A stretch of DNA of 49,962 nucleotides from Peronospora farinosa (Eukaryota > Oomycota > Peronosporomycetes > Peronosporales > Peronosporaceae), in NCBI GenBank assembly GCA_947646735.1, contig CANTFK010000538.1, positions 1-49,962 of the forward strand. Reading direction: 5' to 3'. Shown in pieces: positions 1-10,323 of the stretch. The notes under the pieces are model-generated. The model saw only the letters and a list, made by a program, of their open reading frames with translations, did no database searches and was not told where the DNA came from. A program made the translations under genes and the position numbers. Every line of letters starts with the position of its first letter. The stretch's first letter is position 1.

Positions 1-66
1 ATAATAATATTTTTATTGACACTTCATATAAGTGTCAATATTATGTAACGGGCTCACCCCGTTACA
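1..66 (+). mobile_element. 3' end of a Gypsy-type LTR, cut by the window edge
   Basis: The first 66 bases are AT-rich and end in a short palindromic terminus (TGTAACGGG / CCCGTTACA). Nearly the same sequence recurs at about 3731-3791, where it is the 3' end of a complete LTR, so this is the right end of the 5' LTR of the gag-bearing fragment that follows. A C-rich stretch and a leader follow before the first gag ATG at 163. The LTR assignment comes from the repeat and the TG/CA termini; its left part lies outside the window. Confidence 0.6.
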
Positions 67-162
67 TCACCCCCCCCCTCAACCAACAGTCACATTAGTG
101 ACTGTTTAGTGACTATGGGAAAGGAGCACTTGTTGAATTTTCCTTCATTCAACATTTTCTCG

Positions 163-957
163 CTATGACAAAGTCAATGCGCGTCGCTGCTAAGGCAGCT
201 AAGAGCTCGGCTGCACGCCTGTGTGCAGCCGCTACTGAGGCTTCACAGCCTCAGACACTAATGTGTCTGCTGGAAGTCAACATCAGCCTGTAACGCCTGT
301 TGCAGGTTCACGTAGCGCTTCGCCACGTGAAGATGTTGACCCAGAGTTAGTCGTTGACTACTCTGGTGAGTCGGATGACGCATCCGGCTCAAAGTCACCT
401 ATTCCACTCCCGGGCTCTCCCGGGGTGATACCTCTTCTTCTAATGCTACGAAGAGGGATCGTGGTACATTGAGTGAATCAATGTTTCGTGGAATGTTCGG
501 GTCGTCTGATGAATCAGACGACTCGCCAAACGAGTCGAAGGATAGTGACTCGGGTGGGGACCGTAAGGGTGATGTCAGTGCTTCTACTGACATCAATGCT
601 CATAGTGTCGGTACTTCTGTTGACACCACGCAGGAGGCTTTAGACCGCAACGTATTGCGTCTAGCTCCTGATCGCAAGCCATGGATGCTACCTAAGCATC
701 TGCTTGATCGTTGGTCTGGAAAGACCAACGAACGGTTCCCCATACCGTTGTTTGATGCGTTAAAGCTTCATGGCCTTGACGCCAGTGCGAAGAACTTTCG
801 CACTGAGAACGATTATTACATCGATGTGTTCCTTGAACATCGATGGTATGGCCCACACAAGAAGCGTGAGGCCGACGCGTTCCTCCAATCTTGGAACGCG
901 TTTATCACCAACGTTAATCGTTGGGAAAGAGGCTTGATTTCAAAGACTTTTTGCTAG
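163..957 (+). pseudogene. Degenerate Gypsy-type gag fragment
   Basis: A gag-like reading frame starts at the ATG at 163, just downstream of the LTR end, and continues through three segments in alternating frames: 163-292, 263-472 and 469-957. The protein is rich in Ser, Asp and Pro at first, with acidic SGESDDAS and SSDESDDS runs. It then has a more conserved stretch around 700-950 with LPKHLLDRWSGKTNERFPIP, typical in style of oomycete Gypsy gag proteins. At least two frameshifts and the abrupt loss of all downstream gag-pol sequence near 985 make it a relic. Assignment to Gypsy is from composition and LTR context, not a database match. No zinc knuckle, protease or polymerase remains. Confidence 0.55.
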
Positions 958-986
958 CCGCAATAAGTTTGAGAAACGAAGTACGT

Positions 987-1392
987 CCGGAATAATATTT
1001 TTGACAATATTACCTTTTCTTATAATATTGTTCCTAGATCTCCTTGAAGTTGGAGATGCCCTCTCATTGGTTGATATGGGCCATCATATCAACCAACGCA
1101 CTGACCAATGACCGATGGACGCGCGCAATGAGAGGAGGGCAAGTCGTCAACATACATAGTTGTAGTTTAATATAGTTAACATAGGTTATAGCAGATTAGT
1201 TTTATTGAGATAGTTAACTATATTGAATACAGTTTTCTTTTCCTTCTCAACTAAGCGTGTGTTTACTTGATTGACTTTCTCTGCTCACGTGTACGTGAGG
1301 TAATTGAGGCACCTGCTTTCACTGTCGTCAGTGAAGGCAGACTATACTGTAATCAGTATAGTCGGAGGGTGCCCCTTTACAGCCCCATTACA
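987..1392 (-). mobile_element. Inverted Gypsy-type LTR, truncated at its 3' end
   Basis: This stretch is the reverse complement of about 3336-3725. On the minus strand it starts with TGTAATGGGG at 1392 and runs to about 987, where it abuts the truncated gag. Shared landmarks include the GTTAACTATATT-type repeats, a cluster around 1290-1370 and the GGAGGGTGCCCC start. It lacks the last ~65 bp of the LTR. A small local duplication of GGGGC lies near its start at about 1366-1380. It separates the Gypsy gag from the Copia relic to the right. Confidence 0.65.
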
Positions 1393-2408
1393 TCAAGGGG
1401 TTGACATGCACCCAAATCAAGTTTTGAAATTAAATCGAAGCCTGTGCGGACTGAAACAATCTGCTGCAACGTGGTTTAAGACGATTTCAAGTGTTTTCAA
1501 GAACATGGGTTTTATGGCATGTGTTTCGGATACGTGCGTTTTTGTTTGTCAAGATGATAATAATTCATGGGGTTACATGACGTTGTATGCTCACAACATG
1601 CTTATTGGAGGTATTTCGAGAGAATCAATAAAGAAGGTTGCAGATGGATTAATAAGCCATTTCGACTTAAGATCTTGGGAAAAGTGCGGTTCACTCTCGG
1701 TATAGAAGTTAAATATTAGACTAATATGAAACAACTCAAGATTAGTCAAAGCTTATGTATTGCTAGAATGGTTGAAAAATCTAACAAAGTCAATTTAAAA
1801 CCGGTATACAAATTGAGTGTGGAAGGCCAAAACATGGTCAAACGTGAAGAGAGGGACCCAAAAATGGAGAATCGTTCGTATCGATCTCTAGTGGGATCAC
1901 TTCTATATGTGGCAGCTTGAACAAGACTAGATATTGCGTTGCAGAGTGTCAGTTGAGTAGACATCTGGAGAAACCAAGTGAAGAGCACTGGAATGCGGCT
2001 ATTCGCGTGCTACGCTACCTGACGTCAACTGCTGCTAACGAAATATGCTATCAAGGCAGGTCAGGTGAACTGAAGCTGAGTGCATTTAGTGATGCTGACT
2101 GGGGAAGTAACAAGGATAATCGACGGTTTACATCAGGAGTGATGGTGATGATCAACAATTCTCTAGTAATTTCCAAGTTATGATTATAAAACAGTACATC
2201 TTTAAGCAATGCAGAAGCTGAATATGTGGCACTTTCATTGTGCGCTCAAGAATTACTCTGGACGAAGAATTTATTGCAGGAGATGAAAATAAAGATTGAC
2301 GTACCAATTACTGTGCACGAAGAGACAACCAGAGTGCAATTGCGATCGCGAAAATCGAGGGATATCAAAGTCGTGCGAAGCACATTAATATACAGACCTC
2401 TTTCCAAT
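1393..2408 (+). pseudogene. Copia pol relic (reverse transcriptase to RNase H, left part)
   Basis: Broken Ty1/copia pol. From about 1403 the translation reads HPNQVLKLNRSLCGLKQ, the conserved end of the copia RT palm, followed by the region that normally holds YVDDLL (here degraded to YAHNML, about 1588-1605). The continuation at 1726-2200 includes RSYRSLVGSLLYVA and FSDADWGSNKDNRRFTSG, the copia RNase H signature, and 2226-2400 holds the ALSLCAQELLWTKNLL segment. Several in-frame stops and frameshifts break it up. It stops at about 2408 where another element is inserted, and the last RNase H codons resume at about 3792. The same family recurs at 45.3-47.9 kb. Confidence 0.8.
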
Positions 2409-3335
2409 AAGTAATCCCCCGATAAGTTATAACCTCCGATAGGTTATTTAATTTCGTGTCCACCGAGCTCGTACTATGGTCGCTAAGCTATAAGTTATAT
2501 TCAGGCAGGGCTATATAACATTTAAATTGAGTACTTTTCTTGTACTTTAGACGAGAAAACCTACTTAAACCACATGTCACGGGTAGATTCGGTATGGGTG
2601 CGTTGCGTAAAGTCAAGTTGAAGGTCGCGGTAGAGCTCTATAAGCGGCTTGTGGACTGAGATATATCGATTAGGTAGCAATTATCACGAAGGAGGTTGGT
2701 CTCTTCAATTCTGGCGAACTTGTTTGAGACAGGCGCCACATCTCCACTAACCCCTTCCTCCTTTTGCGCCTTTCAAGAGCAGGAACGGTAGGGTAACTAG
2801 CGTAGATAGGGATGCATAGAAGAGAACGAATAGCGGAGAAAGTCAAGCATATCAGAATCATGATTACTAAATATTCAAGCTTTTACCTCTTCCACAAATC
2901 TCATTCTCGCTCAGCTCCGGCTAAGCAGTCTCATCCTCTCCAATAGGATTGCAAAGATCTGAAACCGTCATCAAATCCCAGACACGCAGCTGCTCTAGAT
3001 GGTCTCTCATCTCCTCCTCCAGCTTTTTGACATCTTCTAGGCAAAACACTGTTATACACTGTATATTACATATAGCTTTTACTTATAGCACAAAAAAGAC
3101 AAGTTTACGACATGTCTCACACGTTTGGGCCTTGTCCAACAGATAAAGGAGTCAAGGACTTAGGTTCTCTTAGCAGTCTGAACCTTCGGGCTGGACCTGC
3201 CAGGTTTCTTTTAATCATCTAGTTCTCTTATGTACAATACACATGATTCAATAAGTTATAACATTCGTTAAGTTATGGGTATCGTCGTCCGCCGTACCCA
3301 TAATTTAACGGAGGGAGCTGTGTACGATATCATCT
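2409..3335. mobile_element. Inserted repeat sequence of unclear family inside the Copia relic
   Basis: About 930 bp with no supported gene. It separates two halves of the Copia RNase H, so it is part of an insertion together with the LTR at 3336-3791. Its left end (about 2416-2455) and right end (about 3250-3282) both carry variants of an AAGTTATAAC / GTTAAGTTATGG motif. It also has a TATA-like CTATATAAC near 2508, which suggests an LTR or promoter-bearing remnant of a second retroelement. No coding similarity was recognised. Confidence 0.4.
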
Positions 3336-3791
3336 TGTAATGGGGCACCCTCCGACTATGCAGATTACAGTATAGTCTGCCTTCACTGATGACAGTGAAA
3401 GCAGGTGCCTCAATTACCTCACGTACACGTGAGCAGAGAAAGTCAATCAAGTAAACACACGCTTAGTTGAGAAGGAAAAGAAAACTGTATTCAATATAGT
3501 TAACTATCTCAATAAAACTAATCTGCTATAACCTATGTTAACTATATTAAACTACAACTATGTATGTTGACGACTTGCCCTCCACTCATTGCGCGCGTCC
3601 ATCGGTCATTGGTCAGCGCGTTGGTTGATATGATGGCCCATATCAACCAATGAGAGGGCATCTTCAACTTCAAGGAGATCTAGGGACAATATTATAGGAA
3701 AAGATAATATTGTCAAATATTATAGTTATAATAATATTTTTATTGACACTTCATATAAGTATCAATATTATGTAACGGGCTCATCCGTTAC
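3336..3791 (+). mobile_element. Gypsy-type LTR (complete, about 455 bp)
   Basis: It begins with TGTAATGGGG and ends at a CCGTTA terminus directly against resumed Copia RNase H sequence (CCATTTTGTCCGTGATC). Its body is an inverted copy of 987-1392 and its last 60 bp repeat the first 66 bp of the window in the same orientation. It contains near-palindromic GTTAACTATATT elements. No clear target duplication was found, because the left border of the whole insertion (about 2408) does not match well. Confidence 0.65.
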
Positions 3792-3965
3792 CCATTTTGT
3801 CCGTGATCAAGTCAAGGCCAAGATTATACAGCTGGAGTATATAGATACTAATCCACAGCTCGCCGATTTTCTAATTAAGGCAATTGCGACGAAGAAGGTT
3901 CAATTTCTCGTGGCGAAGTCAAACATTGGAAATTTCTCGTCGAGGAAGAGTGTTGACGACGCAAA
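3792..3965 (+). pseudogene. Copia pol relic, C-terminal end of RNase H
   Basis: Resumes the reading interrupted at about 2408: HFVRDQVK, then the LADFL(I/T)KA segment around 3857-3885, characteristic of the end of copia polyproteins. The same residues appear in an uninterrupted form at 47775-47935. The pol sequence ends with a purine-rich tract (GAGGAAGAG, about 3942-3950), a candidate polypurine tract. Confidence 0.7.
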
Positions 3966-4300
3966 CTGAGCGGATGCTTAAGCGGCGTGCTGATGTAACT
4001 AACACTATTTTGAGTGGACGACACCACTGGCAGATGTTTGGGGGCTAAGAAACAAAAAGCCTACAGAAGAATTTTCTAGATTGCTCTTTCCAAGCATGAA
4101 TTAATTAGCTAAAAGTATTTGTAGGGTTTTCTATAAGAGCTAATATGTTTTTTTCATTGACTACCTCGTTCACAGTTAACCCTCTGTAAGTAAATAAACA
4201 ATAATATCGATTCCAGAGCTTCAACTGAAGCTGAGTGGAATGTTCTAGTGGGTTCTAGATGCTTCTATTAATATTATAGGTCTTCGATAGCTTGATGTTT
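3951..4300 (+). mobile_element. Probable 3' LTR of the Copia relic
   Basis: It starts with TGTTGACGAC directly after a purine-rich tract, as a Copia 3' LTR should. The right border is not sharp because no second LTR copy of this family is in the window. Near 4208-4266 it carries a run of GAA/TTC blocks, including GAATGTTC, resembling a heat-shock-element array. Assignment is by position and start motif only. Confidence 0.45.
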
Positions 4301-4748
4301 GGGTGTTCTACTTGTGAATTGACAAATCACTGACGAGGCCTCGCGGGGGCCGAAATGCGTTTGGCGCGCGCTAATATAAGCTGTTTTTTATTTCATTTTT
4401 ACTTTCTAGCAATGAATAGCTATAGCAAGTTGTACCTGCATATCATATTAAAATAGCCTGGGAAATTGTTACGTAATACTGCGGCCACGACCTGTCCCAC
4501 CTCGCAATCATTTTGAATGGGAGCGTGCGTCACCCGTCGATGTCAGTATAATGGCCAATCGCAGGCGGGAATCCGTTGCACCTATCATAATTTATCAAAA
4601 TAGAAATAGCAGTGTTTCTTGATTGGTCAGAGACACGCGTCTGTCTTTTAATCTTGTGTGGCGCACACGACGCAGAACGACTTGAGAGTAACAGTATATC
4701 ATTTCACGAAGGCTTAGAGACTAACAACTCGTACAATTCTATTGAACA
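4301..4748. other. Intergenic, upstream region of ISCU
   Basis: About 450 bp between the Copia relic and the ISCU start. It includes a GC-rich patch at about 4340-4370 (GAGGCCTCGCGGGGGCC). No coding sequence, repeat or clear promoter motif was recognised. It presumably contains the ISCU promoter and 5' UTR. Confidence 0.5.
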
Positions 4749-5216
4749 ATGATCGCCCGTACGACCTTAAAGCGATCGCTTGGCGTATTTTCTGCTGCCC
4801 GCTCAGCCAACGTCGTCCCTTCTCTTAGCCAGACGCGTATGTACCACGAGAATGTGATTGACCATTATGAGAACCCGCGTAATGTTGGCGCCATGGATAA
4901 GAATGCAAAGGACGTGGGTACAGGTCTCGTAGGAGCCCCCGCCTGTGGTGACGTGATGAAGCTACAGATTCAAGTGGATGAGAATGGAACAATTGTAGAC
5001 TCCAAGTTTAAGACGTTCGGTTGTGGTTCTGCCATCGCGTCGTCATCGGTGGCTACTGAGTGGCTCAAGGGCAAGACCGTTGAGGACTGTCTTAAGATTA
5101 AGAACACGGATATTGCGTCTCATTTGAAGCTACCACCTGTCAAACTGCATTGTAGTATGCTAGCAGAGGACGCTATCAAGGCTGCTATCTTGGACTACAA
5201 GAACAAACAAGGGTAA
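4749..5216 (+). CDS. ISCU: Iron-sulfur cluster assembly scaffold protein ISCU, mitochondrial
   Basis: A 155-residue protein, uninterrupted, of the IscU/ISU family. It is the mitochondrial scaffold on which the cysteine desulfurase complex builds [2Fe-2S] clusters before chaperone-assisted transfer. Residues 1-30 are rich in Arg, Ser and Ala with almost no acids, a typical mitochondrial presequence; the mature part begins around MYHENVIDHYENPRNVG. The three cluster-ligand cysteines are present at C66 (GAPACGD), C92 (FGCGSAIASSS) and C135 (KLHCSML), with the conserved D68 and H134. The Hsp70-binding LPPVK motif lies at 128-132. Length matches mitochondrial IscU proteins including presequence. 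No sign of damage. It sits between retroelement debris on the left and a lipase gene on the same strand. Confidence 0.97.
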   Translation: MIARTTLKRSLGVFSAARSANVVPSLSQTRMYHENVIDHYENPRNVGAMDKNAKDVGTGLVGAPACGDVMKLQIQVDENGTIVDSKFKTFGCGSAIASSSVATEWLKGKTVEDCLKIKNTDIASHLKLPPVKLHCSMLAEDAIKAAILDYKNKQG

Positions 5217-5777
5217 GATGGCACAGGATAGCAACAATCTGATCGTCGCCACGGTTTCGTCCATACATATCGTTGAGAGAAAAGGAACATAATGTAGTCA
5301 AGGTTAGCTGGCGCTCGGTGCAGGCCAAGGTGCTCGCCATGATAGGGCAGATGAAAGTGATCAGAACAGTCTCGAGAGGAAAAGCTGTGAACTAATCAGT
5401 TGCTAATTTATTGTTTGCCATCATTGAAGCTAATTCTTGTATTTTAGCCATTTATTTGTCACCTGCTCACTCACAAAAACCTAAAGCGCTAGCGTATTTT
5501 TGAGTATCCTGTACGCAGTCAGACGCCTACACAACGCCACGCTATTGCTCCCTCGCTCTCTTCTTCAGCAGTTCTAATTTTTCAGTTGACGACGAGGACT
5601 TCTGCTGCTGGAGGCAAGTCATTTGTTCTTATGTTTATCGATTGCGTGCTCAACTAATTGACTGCTGTAGTTTTAGTCTGTGCGCGCCAATCCACGGCAT
5701 TGCAGTAACTAAACGTTCCATTAATCTCGTTCTGCAGTAAGCATCGAGGCCTATTCCTTACGTCGACTCAGCTCGTC
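5217..5777. other. Intergenic between ISCU and the lipase gene
   Basis: About 560 bp holding the ISCU 3' region and the upstream region of the next gene. No ORF with recognisable content and no repeat was seen. Confidence 0.5.
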
Positions 5778-7163
5778 ATGGCCACCGAGATGTGTCGCAC
5801 TGGCTTTCGCTCCGTGTACCTACCACAACATATTGTGGTGCTCGTCCATGGCAACAATGGTTCTGCCGCAGATTTTGACGCTATGGAAACATCATTGCTG
5901 ACTAAGTTCGGTAAGCGACAGATGTTAATTATCAAGGCTCGGTCTAATGAGCTAGACACTTCATTGGGTGTGGATATTGGTGGCGCAAGACTTGCCAAGG
6001 AAGTCGTGGAAGCGGTGTTTGAGTATGATTTGTGTCCTATCGTGACAAAGTACAAACTCTCGGTCGTCGGTCATTCGCTTGGCGGACTCTATGCACGATA
6101 CGCCCTTGTTTCGATCATGGACGCACTGAGCTGCCTCCACGTTGAATATATCGATTTCGTCACAATTTGCACGCCTCATTTGGGCTCGAGACGGGCGAGG
6201 GGACCATCGACCATGAAGGTTGAAAGGCATTCTAGCAGTTGCAAATGGATGAGTTGTGAGGTTGTACAATTGATTGACTTATTGATTATGATAAACTGAA
6301 CAGAATATCCTTCGTCTGGGAGTGCATAAAGTACTTGCGTCGCAGATATTTTACGGACGGACAGGCATTGACCTTTTGCTAAATGGTGAGTTGTTTTATC
6401 GTGTAATGCGAAGCCTCGTCAACTGGTTATTACAAATGTGGTGTGTATTGCAGTACAAGAACAGCAAGAAGGAGTTACAGATGCCGATGCTGCGGAGCCT
6501 GCACGCCCCTTATTAGAAGTGATGAGCGATCCTGATTCTAGGTTTGTCCGCTCGCTCAAGCGCTTTCAACACGGCACGTTGGTAGCTATGACCGATGGTG
6601 ACGTGGTAGTGCCGTATCCCTCGGCTTCCATGCGCAACAACAGTCCTTACGTTAGCACTTTCTTGACGGAACGCTACACGGACTGGCAATGGCATATCCA
6701 CCACTCTGGTTTCGCAGAAGATGCTGGGATTTGTGGTACCCACCCTGCTTATGTAGCATTTTTGGATCGACTTAACTCGAAGGTCGATAGTTCGATTGAA
6801 ATTGAGGACATCAAATTGGGGCTCGACGCAAGCTGCACACCAAGGTATCCCAGCATTGAAGGTTTTGACTGTGACAATAAACAAGAGGTGGAGTTTCCAC
6901 ATGAGATGCTTTGCAGTCTACAACAGGTGCTTCCGTGGCGACGCATTGACGTGACAGTGGAGCCCGGTGGCATGATGGGCAAAATGCGTCTGCATGACTG
7001 GCCTATCAGCAAGATGCAACCTCCTGACTGCCGTGCAGACGAGTTCATCGATCTACTATGTGATATGATTGGAGCCGATCACGAGATGCGTCCTATAGCA
7101 ACACCGGATACCGATAAGAAGTTGCATGAACATTCTGCGCTTGCATTAGCCCGCCGCCTTTAA
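5778..7163 (+). CDS. DUF676-type serine esterase/lipase (alpha/beta hydrolase), three exons
   Basis: Proposed exons are 5778-6218, 6304-6385 and 6454-7163, giving 410 residues. Intron 1 (85 nt) has a GTTGAA donor and ACAG acceptor; intron 2 (68 nt) has GTGAGT and GCAG. The protein starts into the fold with VVLVHGNNGS (oxyanion loop, about 20-29). It has the nucleophile elbow VVGHSLGG with Ser100, and the family segment TICTPHLGSRR, continuing after splicing into VLASQIFYGRTGIDLLL. TDGDVVVPYPSAS around 221-233 supplies the likely catalytic Asp, and the final RLHDWPI the likely His. DUF676/ROG1-like enzymes hydrolyse lipid or acyl esters; the substrate here is unknown. No signal peptide is evident. 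The GTTGAA donor is weak, so the end of exon 1 is the least certain boundary. Confidence 0.85.
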
Positions 7164-7593
7164 AAAGTTGCTAACCGAATTGGTGACAAATTGTCAAGCG
7201 AGCAAGGAAGTGTTGATAGTGATGCTGAAACACATGAGTCCGGGGTATCTTCAACAGCGTCGGGTGACTTTTCAGTAGCATGTTCAGGAATCTAATACAG
7301 TGGTGTTTTGTATTGTTCAAAATATTTGAGAAATGAAAACAATTGTCGTAAAATATCACATTAGCAATATTCAAAAGCTACCGTGTTTTGTTACAGTATC
7401 TTCTCGAACATTTGTTTTATGTTCTCGAACGTTTATTCTCGAAGAAACGAAAATACGAGATGTTTGGGGGTTCCTTTTTCGCCAATCCACGTCCTTTGCG
7501 ATTGATGTTCCAAAACTGCATACGTAATCATCAAAACATTCACATCGTGTTGTCAGTTTTTAATTTGCAAAAAAGACAACAAGACAGAAAAAA
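7164..7593. other. Intergenic, upstream of the RING gene
   Basis: 430 bp, AT-rich towards its right end. It includes the 3' region of the esterase gene and the likely promoter of the RING-H2 gene. Short ORFs here have no recognisable content. Confidence 0.45.
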
Positions 7594-8463
7594 ATGAGCA
7601 CAATGAGCAACACCAGTGGATCAACCGAATCGACGCAGCAACAGACGCCTGTACAGCGTAACTTTGTCTTTGTTCTTCCACCACCGCCCACCATATGGGT
7701 GCAATTTAGCAATGGCATGCAAATGGGCTTTACACCGTCTCCGGGGCAGCACTTACAGTCGGTGCTACACGGTGTCCCGCTCTTTGGTGGAGAGACTAAT
7801 GGAAACAATAGTAACGGGTTTCTCAATGCTTTGAACGAGCTCTTTCAGCGCGCACAAGAACAACAGCACGGTCCTCCTCCAACGAGCAAATTGTTTTTGG
7901 ATAAATTGCCAATGAAAATGTGGACTCAAGACATGCAAAAGACGGAGAGTCAAACGGACTGTGTCATTTGTTTAAGTGAGTTTGAGAAAAACGACAAGGT
8001 CATTTCTCTTCCGTGTGGTCACACTTTTCACAAGGACTGTGGTATGACGTGGCTAATTGAGCACAATGTGTGCCCTACTTGCCGATACCAGTTACCTACA
8101 CAAACAGAACCTACCACGGCACAGGCAGCTACACAGACTTCACCGGGAGCAACGTCAGAGCCAGAACAAGAGCTTCAATTGCAGGGCGCAGCTGTAAACG
8201 TCACGGGGGTGCGCCGTCAACGGCCGACAGAGACAAATCACCCACGCGATGTCCGTCAGCGGGTAAACGAGCCATCTTTGACATCGGTGGACGAAGATGT
8301 GGACATGGATTTGATGCTGGAGGAAGAGGCAGAACGCTTTGTGAAGGAAGAAATGGAACAGCGTCGATCTGTATCGAATGACGATAGCGTTGAGATTCAG
8401 GACCGTGACGTAGAAGAGTTTCTTCACGAAAGATCGAGTCTCTCACATCAAGACTCGGTGTAG
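7594..8463 (+). CDS. RING-H2 finger protein, probable E3 ubiquitin ligase
   Basis: A single-exon protein of 289 residues. The RING-H2 domain spans about 123-163 with metal ligands C123, C126, C141, H143, H146, C149, C160 and C163 (CVIC...LPCGHTFHKDC...CPTC). W153 sits in the usual E2-contact position after the sixth ligand. The domain organisation resembles RNF126/RNF115-type ligases that act with ubiquitin-conjugating enzymes. The N-terminal 120 residues are Gln- and Pro-rich with a PPPP stretch at 29-32. The C-terminal 120 residues are acidic and Glu-rich and probably disordered. No transmembrane segment is seen. The start at 7594 was chosen because it opens the frame; an internal Met at position 4 is an equal alternative. 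The substrate is unknown. Confidence 0.88.
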   Translation: MSTMSNTSGSTESTQQQTPVQRNFVFVLPPPPTIWVQFSNGMQMGFTPSPGQHLQSVLHGVPLFGGETNGNNSNGFLNALNELFQRAQEQQHGPPPTSKLFLDKLPMKMWTQDMQKTESQTDCVICLSEFEKNDKVISLPCGHTFHKDCGMTWLIEHNVCPTCRYQLPTQTEPTTAQAATQTSPGATSEPEQELQLQGAAVNVTGVRRQRPTETNHPRDVRQRVNEPSLTSVDEDVDMDLMLEEEAERFVKEEMEQRRSVSNDDSVEIQDRDVEEFLHERSSLSHQDSV

Positions 8464-9845
8464 CAAAATTGGAGACGACATAATAGCTTGTAGAGTAGAA
8501 TAGATTACTTTCATTTTTCATACATTGACACATGTTGTGAATTTATCAGAACGCCAAACTTTTCTTATCGAGGTATTTATGAGAGCTGAGGAATTTTTGA
8601 GTGATTGCTTACTCATTGATCTTGTTCTGATGTATATATGCTCTAAGTAATCTCTTATAAAAGCGTGACTGTCATTTCCAATACCAGTAGTTTTACGTAT
8701 ATAGAATATAGACTGGAGCAGGCTCCAAATGAGATCCATGCGCCAAAATCGAGCAGATCTTTAGCACATTACAACCACCATGCGCTACGTGCAGATGAAG
8801 AACCAAATGAGGTGGACTAATCGTAAAGTGTTAGCCTTATGGGCGTCTTACCTGTCAACAATGATTCATATTAAGTCTTGAAGCTATATGACAATTAATA
8901 ATGGCATGTAGTTTTTCATCTGCCCGGGATCGCAGTACAGTCACTAATTATAAAGTTAACTGTTTGTTTGTGGTCGAGTTTTCTTGTACTCCGCGAATCA
9001 TCAGCCAGTGTCATTCATACCAATTGTTAGTTTGGCTAGAAAACGAAGCCCGAAAGAGCTATAATTTACCGAGACTTGTCAGCTTCTCACTATTAAAATC
9101 CATATTTATATTTTGACTGCAGCTATGTGAACCGTTTTGGGGTAGCTCTTAAGGCAGTCTGCTGTCGAGAATCTACTACAATGAGATCTATACGATTAGA
9201 GTCTTCAAAAGTCACATGTTTGAGATTAAAAGGACCAAAGCTCTGCAGAGCATTTAGGAAGATGTACCACAACTGCTGCAATAGTACGTTGGTCTAACTG
9301 ATGATGGCTTTATTAATTGACGACTGTCGTCCACAGGGATGGGCAGAAGTCAACCTTTGTTGGAATTCTGCTAAAGGCCATGATGGCCGAACGAGAAGTC
9401 TTGGCACTCTTGCTGGAATATGATACATAGTACCATAACTCTTGTTGCAAAGTTGGAGACTTTCAAATGAGGAAGTGTGATGCCACAGCGACAAAGAGAT
9501 CGTACTACTTTTTTGGGCCAAAGCCAAGTACGCTTCTTATATCGCACACAAGCTGAAAGAATGACGCTACAAATTGCAATCGATTTTCTACTTTCCTAAT
9601 TGATACGTGGAAGGAGAGAAGAGAGCACTCGCAGTTGGAGCTTTACAGCGACACTGGCAAAGTAACAGGAAGTCCAACGTAGTAATAAAGTTTGCGATTA
9701 GCTATCTAGCGACCAAGTCACTCGAATCAATTCGGGAAGTATCACTTCCCAAATATCGCTTCCAAGTGTTATGACGTCACAATGAGACACTAAAGTATCA
9801 CATGATTTTCCCTAACGTTTTGCCCTGTAGATAGTGACTACCTCT
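8464..9845. other. Intergenic, no gene recognised
   Basis: Left part of a 1.86 kb gap between the RING gene and the coiled-coil gene, unusually long for this gene-dense stretch. The short ORFs on both strands show no family resemblance, no signal peptide and no splicing continuity. It could hold a degraded gene or repeat that I cannot identify. Confidence 0.4.
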
Positions 9846-9935
9846 CGTTCGTTTGAAAGATCGAATTTTCAGCGCTAAGACCGTCATGACGACGGTCAGG
9901 GGAGCGCTGAAAATCTTATCGATCGGTAACGAACG
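9846..9935. repeat. 90 bp imperfect palindrome (hairpin)
   Basis: Nested inverted repeats with a common centre. The inner stem is GACCGTC (9879-9885) with GACGGTC (9891-9897) around a 5 nt loop. The middle stem is ATTTTCAGCGCT (9865-9876) with AGCGCTGAAAAT (9903-9914). The outer arms are CGTTCGTT (9846-9853) with AACGAACG (9928-9935), plus GATCGA near both sides. The structure suggests a small inverted-repeat element (MITE-like) or a structured RNA; neither is proven. Confidence 0.6.
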
Positions 9936-10323
9936 TGGACTAATGCAAACCTTGTGCATACGAACGATCGACAGCGGGAAAAATGGTCGACTGATCAAAC
10001 AGTCGTGGTGATGTTTTGTGTTTATGCTTCTTTGTGTTTCTATCGATACTACTTTATAAAGAAGTACCTGGCGTGAACTCGATCACTTTGGGGAAGCACC
10101 TTTCTTGCATCGTGGTACGGATCTTTTTGCACATCCTTTAATTTTCAATTGCATTTTTCAGTAAATTTATGGGTACATGTAAGGCATCGTGCGGTAATTT
10201 GCATCAATAATGGGAAAATTCACTACCCTTATATAGAGTGGTCTAATCGAATATTTCAGTTAATGACAAAAAACTTGACGATTACCTCGTCTTTTTCCAA
10301 ACAAGAAAGAAATTTCCATTTGA
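9936..10323. other. Upstream region of the coiled-coil gene
   Basis: About 390 bp right of the hairpin, AT-rich, without a recognisable coding sequence. It probably includes the promoter and 5' UTR of the gene starting at 10324. Confidence 0.4.

Noticed and set aside
6438..6453. ATG at 6438 as a separate start for the right part of the esterase
   Set aside because: It lies within an intron; the 6454 acceptor joins the upstream exon in frame to the complete esterase fold.
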